From: Mycobacterium paragordonae
Lineage (GTDB): Bacteria > Actinomycetota > Actinomycetes > Mycobacteriales > Mycobacteriaceae
Assembly: GCF_003614435.1 (NCBI RefSeq)
Contig: NZ_CP025546.1
Location: 1,674,001 to 1,738,000, forward strand
Direction: 5' to 3'
Length of the DNA: 64,000 bases
A program made the translations under genes and the position numbers. The notes under the pieces were generated by a model that was given only the letters and a program-made list of their open reading frames with translations, had not been told where the DNA came from and ran no database searches. Positions 1-8,475 of this stretch are shown here, in pieces. Position 1 is the stretch's first letter. The number at the start of each line of letters is the position of its first letter.

Positions 1-669
1 GACCAGGTCGCACGGCTGATGCGGGCCGCCGGCATCGCAGGGGCGCGGCGCGGCAAACGCGTGCGCACCACCACGCCGGATCCCGCCGCGGCGCGACACC
101 CCGATCTGGTCGGGCGCAAGTTCACGGCGAACGCGCCGAATCAGCTCTGGGTGACGGATCTGACGTTCGTGCCGACCTGGGCTGGGGTGGCCTACGTCTG
201 CTTTATCGTCGATGCCTTCAGCAGGATAATCGTCGGCTGGCGAGTCGCCACGCACATGCGCACCACGATGGTGCTCGATGCGTTGGAGATGGCGCGTTGG
301 TCACGCGGAAACCTGTTGGCGGGCTTGACATGTCACTCCGATGCGGGATCGCAGTTTACCTCCATCCGATACGGTGAGCGGCTCGCCGAGATTGGCGCGG
401 TCCCCTCGATCGGGTCGGTCGGGGACAGCTTCGATAACGCTCTGGCGGAGACGGTGAACGGTTACTACAAGGCCGAGTTGATCTACGGGCCCGCCCGCAG
501 CGGGCCGTGGAGGACCGTCGAGGACGTCGAGCTGGCCACCCTGGGCTGGGTCTACTGGCACAACACCAGCCGCCTCCACGGCTACCTCAACGACATTCCA
601 CCGGTCGAGTTCGAAGCCGCGTTCTACGATGCACAACGGACCGACCAACCACTGATCGGAATCCAATAG
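1..669 (+). CDS. IS3-family transposase OrfB, 5'-truncated by the window edge
   Basis: This is the DDE integrase-type transposase that cuts and joins the ends of an IS3-family element. About 222 residues are visible. The catalytic triad can be read in order: Asp in VTDLTFV, Asp in CHSDAGSQ and Glu in ALAETVNG. The closing WYWHN-like region and the PPVEFEAAF tail are typical of the IS6110 branch. In this family OrfB is normally made as an OrfA-OrfB fusion by programmed frameshifting; orfA would lie left of the window. No internal stop or frameshift is seen in this part, so the copy may be intact. The product is certain at family level; the exact IS name needs a database search. Confidence 0.9.
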   Translation, partial: DQVARLMRAAGIAGARRGKRVRTTTPDPAAARHPDLVGRKFTANAPNQLWVTDLTFVPTWAGVAYVCFIVDAFSRIIVGWRVATHMRTTMVLDALEMARWSRGNLLAGLTCHSDAGSQFTSIRYGERLAEIGAVPSIGSVGDSFDNALAETVNGYYKAELIYGPARSGPWRTVEDVELATLGWVYWHNTSRLHGYLNDIPPVEFEAAFYDAQRTDQPLIGIQ

Positions 670-672
670 CCC

Positions 673-700
673 GAGTCTCCGGCAGAACCAGGGCGATTCA
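673..700 (+). repeat. Right terminal inverted repeat of the IS3-family element
   Basis: These 28 bp follow the transposase stop codon. They have the GAGTCTCYGG...GGGCGRTTCA shape of IS6110-group ends, and the disrupted host gene begins at the next base. The mate repeat is outside the window. Confidence 0.75.
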
Positions 701-1422
701 TCGACTTTTTCTATTTCGCTCCGTGGCCGCGTGCTCGCCGCCGTGTGCACGACCCCCTCCGTGATCTCTGGTCCGGGGTATTGCACCACCACGGTCACAT
801 AGTTGCCACCAGGGCCGACCCCTGCGTCGATGCACGTAGATTGTGAAGCATTGTCGGCCAAGGCCGCATCGACGGTGGCGATGACTTCATCGGAATCGTG
901 CGCACACAACAGCTTCCATCGTTTGAGATTCTGTTCGTGGACCAGGTCGTTTGCGGCTCGTTCTGCGGTGTCGGTCGTCCACAACCGGCGCCATCGACGC
1001 GGCGTGTCTGGGGTAACCGGGGCTGTTAGGTCAGGAAATTCTTCACGGTGCAGATTGGTGAGCAAGTCGGCTGCGTGGGCACTGTCGGCAGCCAACTGCT
1101 TGGCGCGGCGTCGATCGAGTGCATAGTCCACCATCAGCATGACCCCGCTCGCTAGCTCAACTCCGAGCCGGAAGGAATCGGCGACCGTTGCGGGGGGACG
1201 CTGATCTGCCACTTTGTTGACGGGTTTGGCCTGGTTGCGGTGACTGGGCCTTGGCCTGCTTGTCGCTGACGCGCTGAACGGACCAACACCCGAACTGAGA
1301 CCCATTCCATTGCTGCCGACATGAACGCGAGCTGCACGGGGACCGACACTGGCTCTGAGGCCGGTTGGGGAAGCCCGTAGGCGCACGCCCGGAGCGATAC
1401 GCAGGCTCAGGCCGAATCCCAT
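701..1422 (-). pseudogene. DUF4236 protein gene, 3' end removed by IS insertion
   Basis: The N-terminus (MGFGLSLRIAPGVRL, then LRASPTGLRASVGPRAARVH) is a clear DUF4236 domain of unknown function. It is followed by a charged helical region and a part ending near YVTVVVQYPGPEITEG. About 240 native residues remain. At base 700 the frame runs into the IS3 element and continues for about 130 meaningless residues antisense to the transposase. The C-terminal part of the gene is presumably on the far side of the element, outside the window. The start at 1422 has GGAGGT just upstream. DUF4236 genes are often island cargo, which fits the tRNA att site to the right. I treat it as disrupted; a truncated product could still be made. 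Confidence 0.75.
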
Positions 1423-1494
1423 ACCTCCACTTTTGCATCCCTCGGCGACAAGCAGCGGCCGCGGCCTGGAGTTAGTAACTGATTATGGGAACAA

Positions 1495-1560
1495 ATTTGG
1501 GAACCAAACTCCGCGAAACCACCCCAAATCAGCGCAACACAGCGCAACCACCCGAACGTC
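1495..1560 (+). repeat. Copy 1 of an imperfect ~65-bp repeat (second copy at 18228-18291)
   Basis: This stretch contains GCGAAACCACCCCAAATCAG and ends near CACCCGAACGT. It matches 18228-18291 closely (GCGAAACCA-CCAAATCAG, CACCCGAAGCGT). It lies just left of the tRNA-fMet fragment, inside the non-coding island end 1423-1620, where I see no gene. Confidence 0.6.
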
Positions 1561-1620
1561 AGACCCCATCTGACCAGCACAAATGAGACAGCCCGAACAC
1601 CCGAAAATCCCTGGCCCGTA

Positions 1621-1664
1621 GCTCATAACCCAGAGGTCGCAGGTTCGAATCCTGTCCCCGCTAC
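1621..1664 (+). other. 3' fragment of tRNA-fMet, probable attachment-site scar
   Basis: The bases read as the 3' half of a mycobacterial initiator tRNA. They contain the CAT anticodon in GCTCATAACCC, the variable loop, a complete T arm around GGTTCGAATCC, and the acceptor strand CCCCGCTAC. The 5' half (acceptor strand, D arm) is missing, so this is not a working tRNA. A 3' tRNA duplicate is what site-specific integration into a tRNA leaves at the distal end of an island. The intact tRNA should therefore lie to the left of the window and the island would end here. Confidence 0.8.
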
Positions 1665-1667
1665 AAA
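1652..1667 (+). repeat. Target-site duplication, left copy, of the IS481-family element
   Basis: CTGTCCCCGCTACAAA, the last bases of the tRNA-fMet fragment plus AAA, is repeated exactly at 2976-2991 on the other side of the insertion sequence. Confidence 0.85.
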
Positions 1668-2975
1668 TGTCCTGTCTCGGGACATCGTTGACAGGTGTCC
1701 CGAGACATGGTTTACACCTCGTCCCGGTTTTCTGGGCTGTTTCCGCATTTCACGCCGCGTGGTTGGTAGTCGCGGGTGGGGTCGAGGGTGAGTTTGCGGA
1801 TGAGGTGGCCGGTGCTGCGGTCCAGGACGCGGATGTCGAGGTCGTCGATGAGGACGGTGACTTTGGTGCCGGTGCGTCGTTTGCCGAGGCCGATGTGGTG
1901 TAGGCGGCTGTTGTGGCGCAGGGTGATGACGCCGGCGGCGTCGATGACGTCGGTTCGGATGCGGCAGTGGGCCGGGATGAGGTAGCCGCTCGGTGTGGCC
2001 TTGAGGCGGGCGTTGAACGCCTGTTGGGGGGTGGTTCTGTTGATCGCCCGGTGGGGGCGCTCGGTGTTGTAGTAATTGGTGAATTCGTCGAGTTGTTGTT
2101 GGAGTTGGGCCAGTGTGGTGGCGGGATGGGCTGTGAGCCATCGCTTTTGGGTTTGGTGGAAGCGCTCGACTTTGCCGCAGGTCTGGGGATGGTAGGGCCG
2201 GGAGTTGAGGTAGCGCACGCCTAGTTCGCCGAGGGTGATTTCTAGGGAGGTGCGTCCGCCGCGGCGGGGCGCGCCGGTGAAGATGGCGCCGTTGTCGGTG
2301 AGCACCGAGGCGGGTGTGCCCCAGCGGGTGAAGGCGGTGGTGAAGGTCGCGGTGACGTCGGGGCCGCTGATGGTGCGGCGGGCCACGCTGGCGATGTCTA
2401 GGCGGGAGTGGTCGTCGATGATGTTGAGGATTTCCGCACCGCCGCCGTGAGCGAGGTGCCAGTGGGTGGTGTCAGCTTGCCAGCATTGGTTGGGTAGTTC
2501 TGCGGCAAAGCGTTTCCAGGAGGAGCGGGGGCGCTTGTGGGGTTGGGGTGTGATGAAGCCGCGGCGCTGCAGGATGCGCCAGATCGTGGAGATGGCAGGC
2601 ACGTTGGTGATGGTGGGGTCGGTGGCCAGGTGAGAGGCGATGGTGTCGGCGCCGGCGTCGAGGCCACGTTTGGTCAGGGTCTTGCGCAGTCGCACGATGC
2701 GATCCTCGACATCGAGGGCGACGGCGTGCGGGCTGTGGTGTGGCCGGCGTGAGTGGGGCAGGAAGGCGGCGTCACCTTCGGTGTCGTAGCGTTTGCACAG
2801 TTGTTGCACCCATTGCCGGGAGACGTCGTAATCACGGGCGACATCGCTTTTGCTGCGACCTTCCAGGACCACGGCGGTGATCACGAGCTGCGCCTTCGAC
2901 ATGGCTGACCTCCTGGCTTGCCGAGGTGTCAACTATGTCGCGAGACAGCTGCCAACTATGTCCTGAAATCACACA
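1668..2975 (-). mobile_element. IS481-family insertion sequence, 1308 bp, apparently complete
   Basis: The two ends align without gaps as imperfect inverted repeats of about 50 bp. The left end begins TGTCCTGTCTCGGGACATCG. The right end, read inward on the other strand, begins TGTGTGATTTCAGGACATAG. Both continue into GTTGRCAG and then a matching ACACCTCG block. The element is flanked by an exact 16-bp direct repeat and contains one transposase gene. It separates the tRNA-fMet fragment from its terminator. Confidence 0.88.
1712..2902 (-). CDS. IS481-family DDE transposase
   Basis: About 396 residues. An N-terminal helix-turn-helix (SKSDVARDYDVSRQWVQQL) precedes an integrase core with Asp in WQADTTHW, Asp in VLTDNGAIF and Glu in GKVERFHQ, the DDE triad. 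The C-terminal segment after AINRTTPQQAF is the usual IS481 tail. I chose the ATG at 2902 because AGGAGG lies six bases before it; an in-frame start ten codons further up has no such signal. The gene fills the element between its inverted repeats. No frameshift is seen, so the transposase may be active. The role, cut-and-paste transposition of its own element, is known for the family. Confidence 0.92.
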   Translation of the reverse strand: MSKAQLVITAVVLEGRSKSDVARDYDVSRQWVQQLCKRYDTEGDAAFLPHSRRPHHSPHAVALDVEDRIVRLRKTLTKRGLDAGADTIASHLATDPTITNVPAISTIWRILQRRGFITPQPHKRPRSSWKRFAAELPNQCWQADTTHWHLAHGGGAEILNIIDDHSRLDIASVARRTISGPDVTATFTTAFTRWGTPASVLTDNGAIFTGAPRRGGRTSLEITLGELGVRYLNSRPYHPQTCGKVERFHQTQKRWLTAHPATTLAQLQQQLDEFTNYYNTERPHRAINRTTPQQAFNARLKATPSGYLIPAHCRIRTDVIDAAGVITLRHNSRLHHIGLGKRRTGTKVTVLIDDLDIRVLDRSTGHLIRKLTLDPTRDYQPRGVKCGNSPENRDEV

Positions 2976-2991
2976 CTGTCCCCGCTACAAA
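2976..2991 (+). repeat. Target-site duplication, right copy, of the IS481-family element
   Basis: Exact repeat of 1652-1667. Chromosomal sequence leading into the terminator follows directly. Confidence 0.85.
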
Positions 2992-2998
2992 GTGGGAT

Positions 2999-3030
2999 GG
3001 CCCTCAGGCGTAAGCCTGGGGGCCATTTTC
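2999..3030 (+). terminator. Intrinsic terminator, probably the original one of tRNA-fMet
   Basis: GGCCCTCAGGC, loop GTAA, GCCTGGGGGCC, then ATTTTC: an 11-bp stem with one G-T pair and a short T run. It follows the acceptor-stem copy at 2976-2991, as expected for the native tRNA terminator now moved 1.3 kb away by the insertion sequence. Confidence 0.75.
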
Positions 3031-3131
3031 GTGGCGGCCGGGGACACCCTGGGGGAGAGGAGACATGTCTTGGCAGCCTTTGCCGCATCTCTAACAATGT
3101 CGTCTTGTAGTTGCTATTACGATCGCGATTG

Positions 3132-4073
3132 ATGACTGAACGAGTTCGTGGACCTGTGTCGCCACAAGCGCAAGCCGGCGCGATTGCCCCGCTTGACGTC
3201 GACGGCTCCGGAGTCCTCCCCCCGGTCGATGCCAGAGTGCGTCGACTTTTTGGGCTGCTCGAGCGCTTCGCGCCATTTTTGGGATCACGGTGGGCAGTCG
3301 AGTTATGGTGCACGCCACCGGTTCTCGAGTCGAGTCTGCGCATGCCGCCGGGTGTGTCCCCGGGCCGGCCGGTAGAAGCGTATTGGGATGGGCATCGGGT
3401 CGCTGGTGAGGAGTGGGGCGAGGGACCGCCGATTTATCTGGTCCATGGGTGGGGCGGCCAGCGCGCGCATCTGGCAATCTTCGTCAAACCGCTGGTGGAG
3501 GCGGGGTATCGAGTTGTCGCGTTCGACCTGCCCAGCCACAACGAATCTGATCCAGGTGAGCTCGCGCCCGGACGCACCACAGCCACCGAGTGCGCCGACG
3601 CGATTGCGGCCATGATCGAGACCCACGGGCCCGCCCACGCGGTAGTAGCTCACTCACTCGGAGCAAACGCGACTGCGTTGGCGGCGGCGCAGGGCGCACC
3701 CGTAGGGCGCTTGGTCCTATTTGCGCCAATGGGCGATTTTCCCCTCTATCTCGACTGGTTCGCCGCACGCCATGGCTTCGGTCGCCGGATCCGCGCGGGT
3801 CTGCACCGCCGGCTGGAAAAGCGAATCGCCATGCCGCTGGAAGAGACGAACATGACGCGGATCGGTCGGCGAGCCAACTACCCACCACTGCTCCTGATCC
3901 ACGACCCCGACGACCCGGACAGCCCCTATGCCGCCACCGAGCGACTGGCCGCGGCGTGGCAAGGTGCACAATTTCTGACCACCCAAGGGCTCGGCCGCTT
4001 AGCGCATTACCGAATCCTGCGCCACCGCCCCGCTATTCGCGCCGGAGTGGAATTCATAGGTCCAAGCAGCTGA
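3132..4073 (+). CDS. Alpha/beta hydrolase
   Basis: 313 residues with the alpha/beta hydrolase fold. The oxyanion-hole region is IYLVHGWGG, and the nucleophile elbow is AHSLG, a variant of GxSxG with Ser in place. A probable acidic residue lies in HDPDDPDSP and a probable catalytic His in LGRLAHYRIL near the C-terminus. There is no signal peptide or membrane segment, so it is likely cytosolic. The substrate cannot be told. I use the ATG at 3132; an earlier in-frame start at 3111 adds seven residues not typical of the family. It is the first chromosomal gene after the island boundary and converges on the P450 gene. It could be an esterase, lipase-like or C-C hydrolase. Confidence 0.85.
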   Translation: MTERVRGPVSPQAQAGAIAPLDVDGSGVLPPVDARVRRLFGLLERFAPFLGSRWAVELWCTPPVLESSLRMPPGVSPGRPVEAYWDGHRVAGEEWGEGPPIYLVHGWGGQRAHLAIFVKPLVEAGYRVVAFDLPSHNESDPGELAPGRTTATECADAIAAMIETHGPAHAVVAHSLGANATALAAAQGAPVGRLVLFAPMGDFPLYLDWFAARHGFGRRIRAGLHRRLEKRIAMPLEETNMTRIGRRANYPPLLLIHDPDDPDSPYAATERLAAAWQGAQFLTTQGLGRLAHYRILRHRPAIRAGVEFIGPSS

Positions 4074-4098
4074 TCGGGCCCATCCTGCAGTGGCGACG

Positions 4099-5397
4099 TC
4101 ATGCTGTGGTCAGCCGGATGGAGAGTCGAATCGGGCCGCGTAGCGAGCTATGGGTAGACCATGTCGTGGGGCCCACGGGTTTGATCTGGCTGACGTGTTC
4201 GACGAGTTGTCGTAGCACCGCGTGCGCTTCCATGCGCGCCAGTGGTGCGCCCAGACACATGTGGGCGCCGTAGCCGAAGGCAATGTGGGAGCGTGGGTTG
4301 CGGTTGGCACGGTACTGGTCGGGTTCGTCGAAGACCGTTGGATCGCGGTTGGCCGCTCCGAACGACAGCAGGACGCGTGAGCCGTGGGGAATGGTGACGT
4401 CACCGATTTGATAGTCGGCGCGGGTATAGCGGTAGAGGTTCTGGATAGGGGTGGTGATGCGGAGTTGTTCTTCGATGGCCACCGGGATGAGATCGGGCCG
4501 CGCACGGATCATTTCGTATTGATCGGGATGATGGGCCAGGGTGTCGAACATGCCACCGAGGAGGTTGGTGGTCGTTTCGTTTCCGGCGATGAGTAGATGG
4601 ATCGCAATGAGCAGCAGTTGGCGGTCGGTGAGGCTGCCATCGGTGTTGTGTGCCACGAGCCGGCCCAGCACAGTATCCGAGCCTTTGAGGCTCCCTGCGG
4701 CGAATTGCTTGACGAAGTAGCGCTGCAACGCGGCCATTGCCGTCATTGACCGTGCGGCACCGATCAGTCCGGACAGCGTCGGAGTCACGTCCATGACTCC
4801 GACGCCGCGTTCCGACCATCGACGGAAGTCGCCGACATCGTCGTCGGGCACGCCGAGGATCCGTGCGATCAGGCGTATCGGCATTGGTATGGCCAACCGC
4901 TGCACAACGTCGCATCCGGGGTTGCTCAGCACATCCGCGACGAGTTCTTCGGCCAGCTTCTCGATGATCGCCTGCCAGGAGTTCATGGCCCCCTTGCTGA
5001 ATCCCGGCTGAACTTGCTTGCGCAGGCGGGTGTGCTCCGCACCGTCGGTGAGCACCGCCAGCGGTGCCGACATTCGCAGTCGGGTGACTCCTTGGGTGCT
5101 CGTGACCCGATCAGTGTCGCGCAGCGCGGCGCGCACGTCGTCGAGCCGGCTGATGATGAAGGTGGCGCGTTTGGGGTTGTAGTGCACGCGTCCACTGCTG
5201 TGCAGTGCCCGGTAGGCGTCGAAGGGGTGTGCAGCGGTGATGGGGTTTTGCGGGTCGTAGTCGGTGTTGACCGCGCCGGTCCACCCGTCGTAGCCGCGGC
5301 GGCGGGTTCGGATGGCGGCGGCCACATTCATCTTCACGGCATGGCCAAAGAGCCTGGCGCCTTCTGCTGCTCCCTGCATGGTCTGCCTCGCCGACAT
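4099..5397 (-). CDS. Cytochrome P450
   Basis: 432 residues, normal bacterial P450 length. The heme-thiolate loop FGYGAHMCLG (Cys about residue 381), the I-helix motif IAGNETT and the K-helix ExxR in EEQLRI are all present, so it should be catalytically competent. P450s insert one oxygen atom into a substrate using electrons from ferredoxin or flavoprotein partners; none is adjacent. The substrate is unknown. The gene starts six bases after the stop of the small DoxX-like membrane gene upstream, so the two form an operon. That operon is divergent from a TetR gene at 5867, its probable repressor. The CYP subfamily needs a database comparison. Confidence 0.93.
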   Translation of the reverse strand: MSARQTMQGAAEGARLFGHAVKMNVAAAIRTRRRGYDGWTGAVNTDYDPQNPITAAHPFDAYRALHSSGRVHYNPKRATFIISRLDDVRAALRDTDRVTSTQGVTRLRMSAPLAVLTDGAEHTRLRKQVQPGFSKGAMNSWQAIIEKLAEELVADVLSNPGCDVVQRLAIPMPIRLIARILGVPDDDVGDFRRWSERGVGVMDVTPTLSGLIGAARSMTAMAALQRYFVKQFAAGSLKGSDTVLGRLVAHNTDGSLTDRQLLLIAIHLLIAGNETTTNLLGGMFDTLAHHPDQYEMIRARPDLIPVAIEEQLRITTPIQNLYRYTRADYQIGDVTIPHGSRVLLSFGAANRDPTVFDEPDQYRANRNPRSHIAFGYGAHMCLGAPLARMEAHAVLRQLVEHVSQIKPVGPTTWSTHSSLRGPIRLSIRLTTA

Positions 5398-5403
5398 GCC
5401 GAC

Positions 5404-5745
5404 CTATCTGACCGGTCCACTGTCGCGACCGACGTCCCGCCGCGATCGGAGCTGAGTGGCGACGATGCAGGTCATCAGGTATCCGACGTAACACAGCCCG
5501 AGCGCGTGTGCGTGTCGTCGGGTCCGAGGAATAGCCGCCAGGATGCCGAGCGTCGTTTCGATGCCCCCGTTGATGTAGGTGAAGGCGCGCGCGTGCCGGG
5601 GGAAACCGAGGCGGTTGAATGGCTCGAACACTCGTGGCGCCAGGAAATGCGCCAGGCCGACGCTCACCGCGGCGGCTGTGCGCACGGGGCGGCTCTGCCG
5701 GCGCCGGCTATCAATATCGCTCATGCCGGCTACCGGTGACGACAC
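5404..5745 (-). CDS. Small DoxX-like membrane protein
   Basis: Up to 113 residues. The segments VRTAAAVSVGLAHFLAP, YINGGIETTLGILAAI and HALGLCYVGYLMTCIVA look like membrane helices. The NGGIETTLG region resembles DoxX/DoxD-like proteins, whose function is poorly defined. It is cotranscribed with the P450 gene six bases downstream, suggesting a role in the same process. The start is uncertain: GTG at 5745 or the internal ATG at 5724. Family assignment is tentative. Confidence 0.6.
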   Translation of the reverse strand: MSSPVAGMSDIDSRRRQSRPVRTAAAVSVGLAHFLAPRVFEPFNRLGFPRHARAFTYINGGIETTLGILAAIPRTRRHAHALGLCYVGYLMTCIVATQLRSRRDVGRDSGPVR

Positions 5746-5793
5746 ATACCTGACGCATCAGCGTCTCCATCTGGGCAGTCGAAGCTACCGTAA

Positions 5794-5816
5794 TTGCGAG
5801 ATTGTTTTTCTCGTAA
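5794..5816. promoter_or_regulatory. Probable operator between the DoxX/P450 operon and its TetR gene
   Basis: TTGCGAGA, seven bases, TCTCGTAA: 8-bp inverted arms with one mismatch, in the AT-rich middle of the divergent intergenic region. The position suits a TetR dimer controlling both directions. Confidence 0.5.
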
Positions 5817-5866
5817 ATAGTGCCACGGTGGGGCGCCGGTGTACAGGGCGGCGGGCTTAGGGTCGT

Positions 5867-6463
5867 GTGGTGAGCCAACCCCGCCGGGGACGACCGCGAA
5901 GTGCCGCTGCGCACGAGGCGATTCTGGCGGCGACTCGCTCGCTGCTTGTTGATGTCGGCTACGCCGGGGTTTCGATGGACAAGGTGGCCGCAGTAGCCGG
6001 GGTCGGCACGCAGACGGTGTATCGGCGCTGGCCGTCGAAGGCGCCCCTGGTGGCCGAAGCCGTCATGCAGCAATACCCCCCTGCCGACTTCACACTTCCC
6101 GACACCGGCGATTGCGTCGATGACCTACGAACCTGGATGCGCGAATACGCCGCACGCACGGCAGCGCCGGAAAATGTCGCACTGATCCGGGCACTCGCCG
6201 CGGCGGCTGCCGAAGACCTCGACGATCGAGACAGCCTCTACCGGCAACTCACCGGTCGTGTGCACCAAGCGGTGCAGGACCGGTTAGCAAAAGGGATAGC
6301 TCTCGGTCAGATTCAGGCCGGCACCGACATCGAGGCTGTCGCCGACGCGCTGATCGGAGCGATCCTGTACCGAGTACTCAGCTCGACAACACCCGTGAAC
6401 GAAACGCTGCAACGGTACGACGGGCTTATCGACACGCTGACAAGCGGACTCACTCCGCGCTGA
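5867..6463 (+). CDS. TetR-family transcriptional regulator
   Basis: 198 residues. The N-terminal TetR helix-turn-helix is plain: GRPRSAAAHEAILAATRSLL, then VSMDKVAAVAGVGTQTVYRR and WPSKAPLVAEAV. The rest is an alpha-helical ligand-binding domain. It starts at a GTG-GTG pair at 5867/5870. It is divergent from the DoxX-like/P450 operon with an inverted repeat between them, so the simplest inference is a repressor of that operon and of itself, released by a P450 substrate. It converges on the PE_PGRS gene. The ligand is unknown. Confidence 0.9.
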   Translation: MVSQPRRGRPRSAAAHEAILAATRSLLVDVGYAGVSMDKVAAVAGVGTQTVYRRWPSKAPLVAEAVMQQYPPADFTLPDTGDCVDDLRTWMREYAARTAAPENVALIRALAAAAAEDLDDRDSLYRQLTGRVHQAVQDRLAKGIALGQIQAGTDIEAVADALIGAILYRVLSSTTPVNETLQRYDGLIDTLTSGLTPR

Positions 6464-6483
6464 ACGGGGTGCGCGGGCAGCTA

Positions 6484-8433
6484 TCAGGACTGCCCGTCGC
6501 CGCCGTCGTTCGTGGCAGAGTTGCCCCAACCTGTGCCACCGAAGCCGCCGACACCGACAGTGCCGCCATGACCTCCGGCGTTGGGGAAACCGCCATTGTT
6601 TGCGCCGGGGCCGCCTGCCCCGCCGCCAGCACCGTCAGTGCCGCCGCCACCGGTGAACGGGAACCCGAGGGTCTCCAGGCCACCACCCCCACCGCCGCCG
6701 CCGGTGCCGATTCCACCGTTCCCCGCCGCGCCCCCGGCGCCAAATATGGCGGCGTAGGACGCGGAACCTCCGGCGCCTCCGGCTCCTGCGGCACCGCCGG
6801 CGAACGCGGCCCCTCCGCCTCCCCCGCCACCTCCGGCGCCGGCTGCTTGCAACACGGCGGTGCCGCCCGCGCCGCCGCCCCCGCCAGTGCCACCCGACCC
6901 GCCCGCCGGTGCGCCGGCACCACCGCCGCCGCCGGTGCCGCCAACCGCTTTGGCGACGGTGTTGCCGCCGGTCTCAGTTGTGGCGGTGCCGCCGGTGCCG
7001 CCGGTACCGCCGATGCCGCCGGTGCCGCCGCCGCCGGCGAAGGCGCCGCCAAGCCCGGCATGGCCGCCATCCCCGCCGGCGCCGCCACCACCCCCGCCGC
7101 CGGCGACGGCAGCAATGAGGTTGGCTGCGTCGGTCTGAGCCGTACCGCCGAGGCCGCCGGCGCCGCCTTTGCCCCCGCCGCCTCCACTGCCATTGACTCC
7201 GCTGCCGCTGGTGTTGCCGCCGGCCCCACCGGCACCGCCGTGGCCACCTTGGCCGCCGTGGCCGGCGTAGTCCTGGGCAAAGGTGCCGTCGTTGGCGCCG
7301 CCGGTACCGCCGATACCTCCGGCTCCACCGGTGCCGCCCGCGCCGCCGTTGCCGGCTTGCCCGTAATACCCGCCGCCGGGCCACACCCCGGCGCCACCGG
7401 CCCCACCGGCACCGGCGGCACCGCCATCGCCGCCGATTCCCCCGGCTCCGGCAATCGGTCCGCCGTTTCCGCCGCTGCCGCCGTGGCCGCCCGTGCCGCC
7501 GTTGCCGCCGAGACCGCCCACCCCGCCGGTCCCGCCCAGCAGGGCGTGGTTCGCGCCGCCGGCACCACCGTCACCGCCGGCCCCGCCGTGGAAGCCGCTC
7601 CCACCGGCCCCGCCGGGCGCGGCGTTGTTGAAGCCGGTATCGCCGCCGCCGCCTGAGCCACCCGCTCCGCCGGCACCGCCGGCACCGCCGAACAGGGAGA
7701 ACAATTGCTGGTTAACCCCGCCGGACCCGCCATTTCCGCCGTGGCCGCCAGGCCCGTTGTTGATGTTCACCCCGCCGCCTCCGCCGGCCCCGCCGGCTCC
7801 CGGCGAACCCCCGCCAAGGAACCCATTGGCCCCTCCGGCTCCGCCGTTTCCGCCGGAGCCGCCGAACAACGGGAACCCCTTTCCGCCGGCACCGCCATCA
7901 CCGCCGTGGCCCCACAAGCCCGCCGATCCACCGTTCCCGCCGGCCTTCCCGATCCCGCCGGACCCGCCGTTGCCGCCGTTGCCGATCAGCCACCCGCCGT
8001 CGCCGCCCTTCTGCCCGGTGAGCGGCGCCCCATCGGCTCCGTTGCCGAACAGCGGGCGACCCGTCAGCATCTTGACCGGGTCGTAGTTGAACACCCCGGT
8101 GGCCTGAATTTGACCGACCAGTGACGTCAGCGGGTCGGCAGCGGCCGCCGCATTGGCCGCCTCCGCCGTCGCATACGCCCCGGCTCCCGACGTCAACGTT
8201 TGAACGAATTGCTCATGAAACAGGGCCGCCTGCGCGCTGAGCGCCTGATACTGCTGGCCGTAGGCGCCGAACAACGCAGAGACGAACGCCGAAACCTCAT
8301 CCGCACCCGCCGCCAGCACCGCCGTCGTCGAGCCCGACGCTGCCGCCCTGGCAGCTTGCAGCGTCGACCCGACACTGGCCAGATTTGCCGCAGCCGCATC
8401 CACCAGTTCCGGTGCCACGCTTACAAACGACAT
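6484..8433 (-). CDS. PE_PGRS family protein
   Basis: 649 residues. An N-terminal PE domain of about 95 residues ([20 protein letters not shown], then helical Ala-rich sequence) leads to a linker with [13 protein letters not shown], the conserved GRPL motif of this family. About 500 residues of Gly-Gly-Ala/Gly-Gly-Asn (PGRS) repeats follow. PE_PGRS proteins are mycobacterial, surface-exposed or exported through ESX-5; the function of this one is unknown. No distinct C-terminal enzyme domain is visible. The start lies 42 bases after the stop of the PPE gene, so the two are probably cotranscribed. The repeat region produces long meaningless Pro/Ala/Arg-rich frames on both strands. Repeat number may vary between strains. 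Confidence 0.95.
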   Translation of the reverse strand: MSFVSVAPELVDAAAANLASVGSTLQAARAAASGSTTAVLAAGADEVSAFVSALFGAYGQQYQALSAQAALFHEQFVQTLTSGAGAYATAEAANAAAAADPLTSLVGQIQATGVFNYDPVKMLTGRPLFGNGADGAPLTGQKGGDGGWLIGNGGNGGSGGIGKAGGNGGSAGLWGHGGDGGAGGKGFPLFGGSGGNGGAGGANGFLGGGSPGAGGAGGGGGVNINNGPGGHGGNGGSGGVNQQLFSLFGGAGGAGGAGGSGGGGDTGFNNAAPGGAGGSGFHGGAGGDGGAGGANHALLGGTGGVGGLGGNGGTGGHGGSGGNGGPIAGAGGIGGDGGAAGAGGAGGAGVWPGGGYYGQAGNGGAGGTGGAGGIGGTGGANDGTFAQDYAGHGGQGGHGGAGGAGGNTSGSGVNGSGGGGGKGGAGGLGGTAQTDAANLIAAVAGGGGGGGAGGDGGHAGLGGAFAGGGGTGGIGGTGGTGGTATTETGGNTVAKAVGGTGGGGGAGAPAGGSGGTGGGGGAGGTAVLQAAGAGGGGGGGGAAFAGGAAGAGGAGGSASYAAIFGAGGAAGNGGIGTGGGGGGGGLETLGFPFTGGGGTDGAGGGAGGPGANNGGFPNAGGHGGTVGVGGFGGTGWGNSATNDGGDGQS

Positions 8434-8475
8434 GGTGTCCTACCTTCATCTCAGCGCTACAGGAATCGACAACCG

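Larger units (their letters stand above)
1..700 (+). mobile_element. Right-hand part of an IS3-family (IS6110-like) insertion sequence
   Basis: The reading frame is open from base 1, so the element begins outside the window. It holds most of orfB and ends at a 28-bp right terminal inverted repeat (673-700). That repeat opens GAGTCTCCGG and closes GGGCGATTCA, which resembles the right end of IS6110 as I recall it. Immediately beyond, a DUF4236 gene read on the other strand begins in mid-frame, which fixes the insertion edge at 700/701. The left end and the target duplication cannot be seen. Confidence 0.85.

Noticed and set aside
1621..1664. Complete tRNA-Met gene
   Set aside because: The 5' acceptor strand, D arm and 5' anticodon stem are missing upstream, so only the 3' fragment is present.
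6500..8100. CRISPR-like look of the PGRS repeats
   Set aside because: Repeat units are short, degenerate and in frame with Gly-Gly-Xaa coding; there are no constant repeats with unique spacers and no cas genes.
6450..8124. Long Ala/Pro/Arg-rich open frames on both strands inside the PE_PGRS gene
   Set aside because: They are read-through of GGC/GCC repeats in other frames; only the minus-strand PE_PGRS frame has a PE domain and a normal start.
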